Origin: Pseudopedobacter sp045629485
Lineage (GTDB): Bacteria > Bacteroidota > Bacteroidia > Sphingobacteriales > Sphingobacteriaceae
Assembly: GCA_045629485.1 (NCBI GenBank)
Contig: JAZQRF010000034.1
Coordinates: 1 to 28,155, forward strand
Reading direction: 5' to 3'
DNA: 28,155 bases
Of the stretch, positions 21,967 to 28,155 are shown in pieces. Numbering within the stretch: position 1 is the first letter of the stretch; each line of letters begins with the position of its first letter. Both the position numbers and the translations under genes were made by a program. The notes under the pieces were generated by a model. The model was not told the DNA's origin. It worked only from the letters and a program-made list of their open reading frames with translations, and did no database searches.

Positions 21967-22740
21967 TTATTTATAAATATTCATGGCTGTTCGTTCTACA
22001 ATGTTTTTGGGTAGTAACCATGCCATAAATGCTCCAAGTTTGTTTACTACTCCGGCAATAACCTCCGGATTTTTATCAAATAAAGCATTAACAGCTATCT
22101 TTGCAACTTCCTGTGGTTTCATGTTTACTTTTTGAGCAGCCTTTAATCCTTTTTCTCCTAAATTAGCCCTTTCTACAAATGCTGTATCTGTAGCACCTGG
22201 TGATATGCATGAGACAGAAACATTGCTGCCTTTTAACTCCTGATGCAAACCTCTGCTAAAAGATAAAACGAAAGATTTCGTGGCAGCATAAACGCTCAAT
22301 CCTGGAACAGACTGGTAGGCGGCAGTACTTGCAATATTCAAAATGTAACCTTGTTTAGCTTTTTTAAGCTCTGGTAAAAAGAGAGAAGTAAACTGAACCA
22401 AAGTTTGCATATTAAGCTGCATCATGTTAAGCACTTCTTTTAATGTGTACTTATCAAAAAAACCACTTAAACCATAGCCAGCATTGTTTACTAATATTTC
22501 TACACTTAATTGCTGATTTTTAACCCATTCAAAAGTTGTCTGAGCAGCATCTGCTTCAGAAAGATCCATCACTAAGTAAAGAGCTTTAACTTTGTATTTG
22601 TTCTCTAGCTCTTGACAATTTTTCTGAAGATCAGTAGCTGACCTTGCAACAAGTATAAGATCATAGTTTTTCGCAGCCAGCTCAAAAGCTATTGCTTTTC
22701 CAATACCTTTACTTGCTCCTGTTATTAATGCGTATCCCAT
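21967..22740 (-). CDS. SDR family NAD(P)-dependent oxidoreductase
   Basis: A 257-residue classical short-chain dehydrogenase with TGASKGIG (7-14), NNAG (85-88), Ser138 and the YAATK motif (Tyr151, Lys155). The C-terminus (about 220-257) is longer and hydrophobic near GVVNKLGAFMAWLLPK, and could touch the membrane. The pattern is like the DltE/YqjQ-type uncharacterised SDRs; the substrate is not known. It is first in a pair with the hydroxyacid dehydrogenase, and the upstream region (22741-23029) is AT-rich without a clear promoter match. Confidence 0.85.
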   Translation of the reverse strand: MGYALITGASKGIGKAIAFELAAKNYDLILVARSATDLQKNCQELENKYKVKALYLVMDLSEADAAQTTFEWVKNQQLSVEILVNNAGYGLSGFFDKYTLKEVLNMMQLNMQTLVQFTSLFLPELKKAKQGYILNIASTAAYQSVPGLSVYAATKSFVLSFSRGLHQELKGSNVSVSCISPGATDTAFVERANLGEKGLKAAQKVNMKPQEVAKIAVNALFDKNPEVIAGVVNKLGAFMAWLLPKNIVERTAMNIYK

Positions 22741-23029
22741 TTATTTTTTTTACTAAAATATACAATATGATGTTTTTCTAAGACACTACTTTATAAAACA
22801 TGTTCTACTATAAATGTTTTAAAAAAAGGCAGTTTATCTTTTAAATTTATATTTAACTTCATTTTAATATCACATTATTTACCTATTAAAACATTTTTAA
22901 ATAAACTTTGTCTTTTAAAACACCTATATCACTCAGGATAAACAAAGGCTTATTTAGCACTATTTTGGCAAGATACATTTATAAATTCAAGGTATAGTTA
23001 TTGTTAAGTCATTCTCATAATACATAATT

Positions 23030-23836
23030 ATGGTATCATCTTATCCAACATTTATATTGAACGGAAGTCTTACTGAAACTCAGAAAGACTTTTTTGAAAA
23101 AAACGGGTTTATACATTTTAAAAATTTCATCAGGCCTGAGACAGTTGATCTCCTCATAAAAGCATCACTGGAAGTTCAACAGAAATGGGTGGACCAGGAT
23201 TTGAAAAAAGTAAATGGCGTACCCATTAAATATGGAACTGATCTGAATGGTGATAAAATTGTGCAGCGTTTCGCTTTTATCAATCAACATCACCCTGTAC
23301 TTTCAGAATTTTTATTAGATCCACGATTTGCCAATTTACTTGAACTAGCCGGAGAAAATTCAAGATTAGCTGTAGATGAAAAAGATGGAATGGTGTTTAA
23401 TCATTATGTAAATGGTCCTGAAAGTAAATTCACTAAAATGGGCTGGCATGTTGATGGATTAAGAGATATTTTCCACGGCCAAAAGCTGAATCCTATGCTA
23501 AACGTTGGTATTCATTTAAGCAATCTTAAGGAAGAAAATGGCGGATTGAGAATTATCCCCGGGACACATAAGCAGGGAATTTATCAAATGCTTTTCAGAA
23601 AGAAACACTTTATGGATAATAAACCCGATCCTGATGAGGTTGCAGTAGTGCCTGAGGCTGGCGATTTAACTATTCACGATGGTCGATTATGGCATAGAGT
23701 TGCGCAATCATCTGTTGTTGGAGAAGAAAGCCGGAGAAGAGTCATCTACATTCCTATAATTGCAGGCAAGTACCAACCTAAAGACGAAAACAGCCCAACG
23801 GCTTTTTACCAAAGATTTTTGGGTCTTGTAAAATAG
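23030..23836 (+). CDS. Phytanoyl-CoA dioxygenase family protein
   Basis: The 268-residue product is an Fe(II)/2-oxoglutarate-dependent oxygenase of the PhyH fold. The metal triad is H140-x-D142 (in GWHVDG) and H222 (RLWHRVAQ), and Arg236 or a neighbour in SRRRV likely binds 2-oxoglutarate. GGLRIIPGTH (171-180) is a family motif. Such enzymes hydroxylate fatty-acyl, ectoine-type or small-molecule substrates; the substrate here is unknown. It has no partner gene: the SDR to its left is divergent and its 3' end meets a terminator. The 289-base upstream region is very AT-rich. Confidence 0.9.
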   Translation: MVSSYPTFILNGSLTETQKDFFEKNGFIHFKNFIRPETVDLLIKASLEVQQKWVDQDLKKVNGVPIKYGTDLNGDKIVQRFAFINQHHPVLSEFLLDPRFANLLELAGENSRLAVDEKDGMVFNHYVNGPESKFTKMGWHVDGLRDIFHGQKLNPMLNVGIHLSNLKEENGGLRIIPGTHKQGIYQMLFRKKHFMDNKPDPDEVAVVPEAGDLTIHDGRLWHRVAQSSVVGEESRRRVIYIPIIAGKYQPKDENSPTAFYQRFLGLVK

Positions 23837-23839
23837 AAC

Positions 23840-23862
23840 AAAGAGGCTGTATCAGCCTCTTT
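23840..23862. terminator. Terminator after the PhyH-like gene
   Basis: Arms AAAGAGGCTG (23840-23849) and CAGCCTCTTT (23853-23862), three-base loop, then TT. It lies four bases past the stop. The A-rich left flank means it could also work against the convergent SDR gene. Confidence 0.88.
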
Positions 23863-23922
23863 TTATGTTATCCAGTTTTAAATTAATGAATTCTAAACGG
23901 ATATTTAAATGATATCACCAGT

Positions 23923-24780
23923 TTAGTAACTCTCCCCACCATTAGGGTGTAATATTTGTCCTGAGATATAAGAAGCTTCTTCAGAAGCTAAAAACACATA
24001 GCAGGAAGCTACTTCGTTAGGTTGACCTGCCCTACCCATTAAAGTATCAGAACCAAATTCAGAAACTTTTTTCGCGTCAAAGGTTGCAGGGATGAGCGGA
24101 GTCCAGATAGGGCCTGGTGCAACACCATTTACTCTGATTCCTTTTTTAAGTAAAGAGGCAGATAAAGCCCTTGTAAATGAAACAATAGCTCCTTTTGTAG
24201 AAGAGTAATCTATTAAATCAGGGTTGCCCCGATAAGCAGTAACAGAAGCTGTATTTATAATGTTAGCTCCCTCCTTCAAGTAATTTAAAGCAGCTTTCAC
24301 TAAATAAAACTGTGAAAAGATGTTGGTTCTAAAGGTGTCTTCCAATTGTTTAGCCGTGATATCTGATATACTTTTCTGAGGAAATTGTACTGCAGCATTA
24401 TTTACTACAATATCTATTTTTCCAAATTTACTTATTGCGGTGTTTACTATTTTTTCGCTCTGTTTTTCTTTTCCTATATCACCGGATACTAAATAACATC
24501 TCTTTCCAAGCTTCTCCACCTCCTTTTTTGTTGTTTTAGCATCATCATGTTCATTTAAATAAGAGATTACTATATCTGCCCCTTCTTTGGCAAAAGCCAC
24601 AGCAACAGCTCTTCCAATGCCACTGTCTCCTCCTGTTACTATGGCAACCTTATTTTGCAGTCTCCCTCCAACTGTTGAGAGACTTTCAAATTCAGGTGCT
24701 GGTTTCATTTTTGATTCAATACCAGGCTGCTTATTTTGTTTCTGAGGCTCACGCTGTACTTGTTTTGTCTGTTTTTTCAT
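23923..24780 (-). CDS. General stress-type SDR oxidoreductase
   Basis: A 285-residue SDR using the ATG at 24780; a frame upstream adds 19 residues (MYRSCFWYKIGKIF...) that look unrelated and are probably not coding. The N-terminus is polar, Gln/Lys-rich with QPGIESKMKPAPEFES, the extension seen on general stress protein 39/YdaD-like SDRs. The Rossmann motif TGGDSGIGRAVA, NNAAV, YSSTKGA and GPIWTPLIPATF follow. The real substrate is unknown, but the family is stress-induced in Bacillus. The Pro-rich gene and small acidic gene upstream on the same strand may be part of the same stress-related block, though a terminator intervenes. Confidence 0.88.
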   Translation of the reverse strand: MKKQTKQVQREPQKQNKQPGIESKMKPAPEFESLSTVGGRLQNKVAIVTGGDSGIGRAVAVAFAKEGADIVISYLNEHDDAKTTKKEVEKLGKRCYLVSGDIGKEKQSEKIVNTAISKFGKIDIVVNNAAVQFPQKSISDITAKQLEDTFRTNIFSQFYLVKAALNYLKEGANIINTASVTAYRGNPDLIDYSSTKGAIVSFTRALSASLLKKGIRVNGVAPGPIWTPLIPATFDAKKVSEFGSDTLMGRAGQPNEVASCYVFLASEEASYISGQILHPNGGESY

Positions 24781-24841
24781 AAGTAGATGTTTTTTAAATA
24801 TTTTACCAATTTTATACCAAAAACAACTTCGATACACTATT

Positions 24842-24879
24842 AACTAAAAATGCCCTGATTAATCAGGGCATTTTTAGTT
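24842..24879. terminator. Terminator after the Pro-rich gene
   Basis: A perfect 38-base palindrome, starting AACTAAAAATGCCCTGAT with a TTAA centre, immediately adjacent to the stop codon of the Pro-rich gene (24880-24882). It has T-tracts on both sides. It separates that gene from the stress SDR. Confidence 0.87.
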
Positions 24880-25281
24880 TTATCTAGGACCGGTTGGTGA
24901 AGGTGTAGAAGGGCTTCCCGGCGTTGATGGTGTTGGATTCGTTGGTGATGGTGTTGGATTAGGGTTTGTTGGTGTTGGATTTGTAGGTGACGGCGTTGGA
25001 CTTGTTGGTGTCGGATTCGGATTGGTTGGCGTTGGAGTACTTGGTGGATTTGGAGCACTTGGATCAGTAGGAATCGGACGAGGTTTTTGCGGATCACTAG
25101 GATCTGATGGCATTGGGATTCTACGACCAGGCTTCTTTGGAGACTTTGGCTTCTTAGTAGTATCCTGTTGAAAAACCTGATTTTCTGATTCTACTTTTTC
25201 AATAGTTCCTAAGTTTTCTACTCCGGTTGCATAGCTATAACCTGCAATACAGATTGCTGCCATTAAACTTAATTTTTTCAT
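24880..25281 (-). CDS. Secreted Pro/Thr/Ser-rich repetitive protein
   Basis: The 133-residue product starts with a short signal (about 1-19), then a linker, then from about residue 41 is almost entirely Pro, Thr, Ser, Asn and Lys. A PTPTNPNPTP block occurs exactly twice (83-92 and 102-111, period 19), within a run of alternating Pro (about 83-130). It resembles a disordered wall, spacer or surface protein; I do not recognise a family. It has no globular domain or C-terminal sorting motif I can see. Synonymous codons differ between the two repeat copies, so the repeat is not a very recent DNA duplication. The opposite-strand frame here is not a gene. Confidence 0.72.
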   Translation of the reverse strand: MKKLSLMAAICIAGYSYATGVENLGTIEKVESENQVFQQDTTKKPKSPKKPGRRIPMPSDPSDPQKPRPIPTDPSAPNPPSTPTPTNPNPTPTSPTPSPTNPTPTNPNPTPSPTNPTPSTPGSPSTPSPTGPR

Positions 25282-25388
25282 GATTTTAATGTTTTAGATA
25301 AATAGATATAAAAAGAACGCGTGATTAAAACCTTTGTTTTATAAAAGATTATAATTTGTAAAAATCCTTTATCTCAAAAATAAAAACA

Positions 25389-25420
25389 GGAATAAGACTA
25401 ATGTGAACAAGTCATATTCC
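25389..25420 (-). terminator. Terminator after the small acidic gene
   Basis: GGAATAAGAC (25389-25398) and GTCATATTCC (25411-25420) pair at nine of ten positions with a 12-base loop. On the minus strand this is followed by TGTTTTTATTTTT. It lies 15 bases past the stop of the acidic gene. Long loop and one mismatch lower confidence. Confidence 0.6.
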
Positions 25421-25435
25421 TTGTGGATAAGTTTA

Positions 25436-25663
25436 TCAAGGGGATACTGTTTCTATATCCATCTGGGCATCGTCATCTGGTGCCGGATGTGTGGCTGCTT
25501 CACCATCATTTTGAGGATTCTCCTGATCCTCTTCTAATTCTTTTCCTAAAGGTGTAACCTCTGTATTTTTCCCCAAATTATCATCATCAGGAGTTGTCTG
25601 ATCATTAGTTGCAGCACTTTTATTATTTGTTTCCTGCTCAAGATTGTTGAATGTGTTTTCCAT
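25436..25663 (-). CDS. Small acidic hypothetical protein
   Basis: The 75-residue product is very rich in Asp, Glu, Asn, Gln and Thr (TTPDDDNLGKN, ELEEDQENPQND, PDDDAQMD), with no hydrophobic segment, Cys or Trp. It is almost certainly disordered and cytoplasmic. I do not recognise it. Such short acidic proteins turn up near stress genes in Sphingobacteriaceae, but that is a general impression. Support for being real: ATG start, full-length open frame, and a plausible terminator just beyond the stop. Confidence 0.6.
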   Translation of the reverse strand: MENTFNNLEQETNNKSAATNDQTTPDDDNLGKNTEVTPLGKELEEDQENPQNDGEAATHPAPDDDAQMDIETVSP

Positions 25664-25760
25664 GTTTCTATAAGTTAAGTGTTATTAAACAATAGGTAAT
25701 AGCCACTTTTTGTTTTCAAAAAAAGTAATTTATGGCTGTCTTTTTGATTTGAATCAAAGA

Positions 25761-26465
25761 ATGATCTCACCAAATAAATACCAATATCTAAAACCAATAG
25801 AAGCCATCTCCTTTCAGCATGAGCTAAGGAAAATGATTAAAATTTCTCCATTTCAGAAAGAGATCAAACTTATAGGTGGAGCAGATATCTCTTTTAATAA
25901 ATACGAAGATATAGTGTATGCAGGAATAATAGTTTTAAGCTATCCGGAGTTGAAAATCATTGCGAGCGTAACGATAAAATCAACAACTACATTTCCTTAT
26001 ATACCAGGTTTGTTAGCTTTTCGAGAAATACCCGCGTTGTTAGAAGCTTGGGAGGAATTACAGACTAAACCAGATATAATGGTTTTGGATGGGCAGGGAA
26101 TAGCACATACAAGACGAGTTGGTATTGCTACCCACTTTGGTTTATTAACAGATGTGCCAAGTATAGGGTGCGCCAAGAGTGTGTTAACAGGAAAATTTAT
26201 TTACCCTGGAAACAAGAAATTCGAATCGTCAATAATGTATGATAATGGAGAGGAAATTGGGGTTGCGCTCGTTACCAAAATAAACTGCAAGCCTGTCTAT
26301 ATATCTCCCGGACATAAAGTTGATATTTCTACAAGTGTGGAAATTATTAAAAATTGCGTTAGGAAATATAGAATTCCCGAACCTACAAGATTAGCTCACA
26401 ATCTTGTTAACCATGCAAGAACAAGATTCTCTCCCTCCGGCTCAGGGCAACAATCTTTATTCTAA
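25761..26465 (+). CDS. nfi: Endonuclease V (deoxyinosine 3'-endonuclease)
   Basis: The 234-residue protein carries the full catalytic set. From the ATG at 25761 these are Asp42, Tyr80 (PYIPGLLAFRE), Glu89, Asp110 (VLDGQG), His116 and Lys139 (GCAKSVL). Tyr80, Glu89, Asp110, His116 and Lys139 have the same numbers as in Thermotoga maritima EndoV, which supports this start over a TTG 17 codons upstream. The enzyme cuts the second phosphodiester 3' of deaminated adenine (inosine) to start repair. It is divergent from the small acidic gene. The unrecognised gene at 26563 follows on the same strand. Confidence 0.94.
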   Translation: MISPNKYQYLKPIEAISFQHELRKMIKISPFQKEIKLIGGADISFNKYEDIVYAGIIVLSYPELKIIASVTIKSTTTFPYIPGLLAFREIPALLEAWEELQTKPDIMVLDGQGIAHTRRVGIATHFGLLTDVPSIGCAKSVLTGKFIYPGNKKFESSIMYDNGEEIGVALVTKINCKPVYISPGHKVDISTSVEIIKNCVRKYRIPEPTRLAHNLVNHARTRFSPSGSGQQSLF

Positions 26466-26562
26466 AATGTAAATTTTATTTTAGTATTACTGATCCTGAG
26501 GTAATCATGGTATGATAATAGTTGCGTTTAAATATCTATTACCTTATTTAAAACATATTATC

Positions 26563-27189
26563 ATGAAATTATTTAATGAACTCGAGTTTGAAGCTTTTAT
26601 GCAAATTGCCATTAATAAGGCTATTGAAAAAGTGAATGAATCTGATATTCTCCATTCGGATTTAAAGTATGAAGGAGAAAAAATTATAAAAAGCCTTACA
26701 TTTACAGTTCCGAAAATTGAAAGAGATAAGATTACATCATCACTTGAAATGGAAGACAAAAATGGTATAGCTTATGCTGATAACCATGTTAACCTTAAAA
26801 ACAATGATGTTTTTGCCACCGCGACTTATAGGGCACCTTTCGTCGGAAATGAGGAAATTTTTAAAATAAAACCTTTGGATTATCAGCAAAATGTATATCA
26901 AAATACAGAATTTGATATCGAAAAAGATTATTTAAAATTTAAAATCCGTACAGATTGCAATTCTTTGGATGTTTCTGAAGAATGGAAAGAAAATTTGATT
27001 AGATCTTCTTCAGAAATTATAAATTTTATAGAAACTAACCTCCAGCAACTGACTTTTGATTTTACAGAATTTAAAAATGAGATGATTGGGCCTGTTATTC
27101 ATTCCCTTAAAAAACACAAAGAAGACTTATTAACGGCAAGAACGGTAGCTAAAGAAGTGAATTCGTTTAATGATAATTCGAACGCTTAA
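26563..27189 (+). CDS. Hypothetical protein next to an insertion sequence
   Basis: I do not recognise this 208-residue protein. It is polar, with no signal peptide if read from the ATG at 26563. A frame from 26512 adds 17 mainly hydrophobic residues (MIIVAFKYLLPYLKHII) that are probably not translated. It contains alternating helical and beta-like stretches, a long Lys/Glu-rich region and a helical C-terminus that ends DNSNA at 27189. The IS982-type element begins within about the next 150 bases, so the natural C-terminus may have been cut by the insertion. The gene lies 97 bases after nfi on the same strand; a shared transcript is possible. Confidence 0.6.
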   Translation: MKLFNELEFEAFMQIAINKAIEKVNESDILHSDLKYEGEKIIKSLTFTVPKIERDKITSSLEMEDKNGIAYADNHVNLKNNDVFATATYRAPFVGNEEIFKIKPLDYQQNVYQNTEFDIEKDYLKFKIRTDCNSLDVSEEWKENLIRSSSEIINFIETNLQQLTFDFTEFKNEMIGPVIHSLKKHKEDLLTARTVAKEVNSFNDNSNA

Positions 27190-27337
27190 TTACTGTCGTT
27201 TGTATTACATCTTAATTAACGTGAGTTCGAGATAAGAAGGTTTTTTATCGGGATATATTTTTAAATATAGTTATCTGATTATCAATAAGTAAGCATATTT
27301 TGTTATATTTAAGTACTGAATTTAAAGACAACAATCT
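27190..27337 (+). mobile_element. Left end region of IS982-family element
   Basis: The element must start somewhere in this 148-base region before the transposase ATG. A candidate end is ACGTGAGTTCGAGATAAG near 27219-27236, but I cannot confirm a terminal inverted repeat, since the other end lies outside the window. The region also holds the inverted repeat described at 27279-27354. Confidence 0.4.
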
Positions 27338-27354
27338 ATGCTTACTTCTGATAA
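27279..27354 (+). promoter_or_regulatory. Inverted repeat that could hide the transposase start
   Basis: AAGTAAGCATA (27287-27297) is exactly complementary to TATGCTTACTT (27337-27347), which contains the transposase ATG. Beyond a small bulge, TTATCA (27279-27284) pairs with TGATAA (27349-27354), giving 17 pairs with a 39-base loop. A transcript entering from outside the element would fold the start codon into the stem. Confidence 0.5.
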
Positions 27355-28155
27355 AATTATCGAAATTTTTGTTAAAGTTGACGATTTCTGCAAAGAATTT
27401 GAAGCTGAAATAGCTAAACACCAATTGGCGGCAGGCAACTATAAAATTAGAAACCGCAAATCTTCGCTTTCTGATAGCGAAATCATAACTATTCTTATTG
27501 CCTTTCATAGTGGTCATTTTACTAATCTCAAACACTTTTATCTAGGATATATCTGTACTTTTTACAATAATTATTTCCCAGGGCTGGTATCTTATAACCG
27601 TTTTGTAGAATTACAGCAAAAAGTAGCTGTTCCCATGATGTTGTTTCTGAAAACACGATGTTTAGGGAAATCACAGGGCATCAATTTTATTGACTCAACA
27701 CATATTAAAGTCTGTCATAACAGGCGGATCCATAATCATAAAGTATTTGAGTCGGTAGCAGCAAGAGGCCAATGCTCTATCGGTTGGTTTTATGGCTTTA
27801 AACTACACCTGATTATTAATGACAAAGGTGAAATACTATCATTTTATCTTACCAAAGGCAATGTGGACGATCGTAATGTCAAATTGATGACCTCTATGAC
27901 ACAAGATATATTTGGTAAACTGTTTGGTGATAAAGGGTATATCTCCAAAGCTCTGGCAGATTTGTTATGGGGAAATGGAATCCAAATGATTACCAAACCA
28001 CGCAAAAACATGAAAGATTTTAATATCTCTCAGGCTGACAAAATCATGCTTAGAAAAAGGGCCATTATTGAATGTGTCAACGATGAATTAAAGAATATCT
28101 GTAAGCTGCAGCACACAAGGCATCGTTCTATCAATAACTTCTTGATGAATACTAT
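27338..28155 (+). CDS. IS982-family transposase, N-terminal part (runs off the window)
   Basis: The frame from the ATG at 27338 is open for 272 codons to the window edge. It carries the IS982-type DDE triad: Asp119 (INFIDSTHIKVC), Asp198 (FGDKGYIS) and Glu245 (RAIIECVNDELK). The stretch NRRIHNHKVF then RGQCSIGWFYGFKLHLI is diagnostic of IS982 transposases. IS982 proteins are about 290-300 residues, so only the final twenty or so are missing. The element moves by cut-and-paste DNA transposition. No stop or frameshift is seen, so it may be active. The start lies inside an inverted repeat. Confidence 0.93.
   Translation, partial: MLTSDKIIEIFVKVDDFCKEFEAEIAKHQLAAGNYKIRNRKSSLSDSEIITILIAFHSGHFTNLKHFYLGYICTFYNNYFPGLVSYNRFVELQQKVAVPMMLFLKTRCLGKSQGINFIDSTHIKVCHNRRIHNHKVFESVAARGQCSIGWFYGFKLHLIINDKGEILSFYLTKGNVDDRNVKLMTSMTQDIFGKLFGDKGYISKALADLLWGNGIQMITKPRKNMKDFNISQADKIMLRKRAIIECVNDELKNICKLQHTRHRSINNFLMNT

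Noticed and set aside
22741..23029. AT-rich intergenic region between the SDR and PhyH-like genes
   Set aside because: I looked for promoters, repeats and small RNAs and found no TTTG/TAnnTTTG pair or dyad strong enough to report.
24781..24837. Upstream start for the stress SDR giving 19 extra residues
   Set aside because: The added residues do not resemble the family's N-terminal extension; the ATG at 24780 gives the expected start.
24840..25097. Open frame of 85 codons offset from the Pro-rich gene, rich in His/Gln/Arg
   Set aside because: It is an out-of-frame reading of the repetitive Pro/Thr codons and has no independent support.
25422..25430. Perfect DnaA box (TGTGGATAA) near the small acidic gene
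   Set aside because: Only one copy and no AT-rich unwinding region or dnaA nearby; a chance match in a window of this size is not rare.
27245..27535. Minus-strand open frame overlapping the transposase
   Set aside because: It lies antisense to the clearly coding IS982 transposase and has no recognisable protein features.

Overview
The window looks like a stretch of chromosome from a Bacteroidota bacterium, most likely a Sphingobacteriaceae (Pedobacter-like) genome. The signs are AT-rich DNA, Bacteroidota-type promoters (TTTG-N19-TAnnTTTG, two perfect copies), few obvious Shine-Dalgarno sites, a Lys/Ala-tailed ribosomal protein L27, a GH20 hexosaminidase fused to PA14, DUF4230 and DUF421 proteins, and an SDR-type mannonate oxidoreductase beside mannonate dehydratase. 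The genus is inference. I saw no rRNA, tRNA, CRISPR array, prophage or plasmid module.

Layout. 1-249 is the N-terminal third of a Ku protein (minus strand, cut by the window edge). 349-1123 is rplU-rpmA with a good promoter and terminator. 1222-3086 is a membrane-anchored protein coupled to a dicarboxylate/amino-acid symporter. 3153-4807 runs rightwards: a helical hypothetical protein, an ECF sigma factor and an overlapping membrane protein. 4836-7759 is a secreted GH20 hexosaminidase coupled to a small lipoprotein. 7917-9155 holds a DUF4230 protein and a Qnr-like pentapeptide-repeat protein. 9198-12411 is a uronate-catabolism divergon: uxuA and an SDR mannonate oxidoreductase, opposite a LacI-family regulator. 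12408-17204 is sbcD-sbcC-pncC. 17404-19694 holds a cold-shock-domain protein, an MFS transporter and a DUF421 protein. 19836-20964 is a CDP-alcohol phosphatidyltransferase overlapping a GtrA protein. 20961-22740 holds two NAD(P) oxidoreductases. 23030-23836 is a phytanoyl-CoA-dioxygenase-like enzyme. 23923-25663 holds a general-stress SDR, a Pro/Thr-rich secreted protein and a small acidic protein. 25761-27189 is endonuclease V and an unrecognised gene. 27338 to the end is the N-terminal part of an IS982-family transposase.

How the genes fit together. Three units deal with damaged DNA: Ku (end joining), SbcCD (end and hairpin processing) and endonuclease V (deaminated bases). They are not one operon. 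The uxu cluster turns fructuronate into KDG under a likely LacI-type repressor, and hexosaminidase plus symporter fit a polymer-degrading lifestyle.

I found no clear multi-gene undescribed system. The best unexplained signals are regulatory: an inverted repeat that could hide the transposase start codon, a stem-loop just upstream of the Ku start, a 12-bp-period direct repeat upstream of the mannonate oxidoreductase, and a hairpin between rplU and rpmA. A substituted arginine in the CDP-alcohol phosphotransferase motif and an unrecognised gene abutting the insertion sequence also deserve a look. There is no gene-free stretch over 300 bases; the longest (22741-23029) is AT-rich and shows no clear element.
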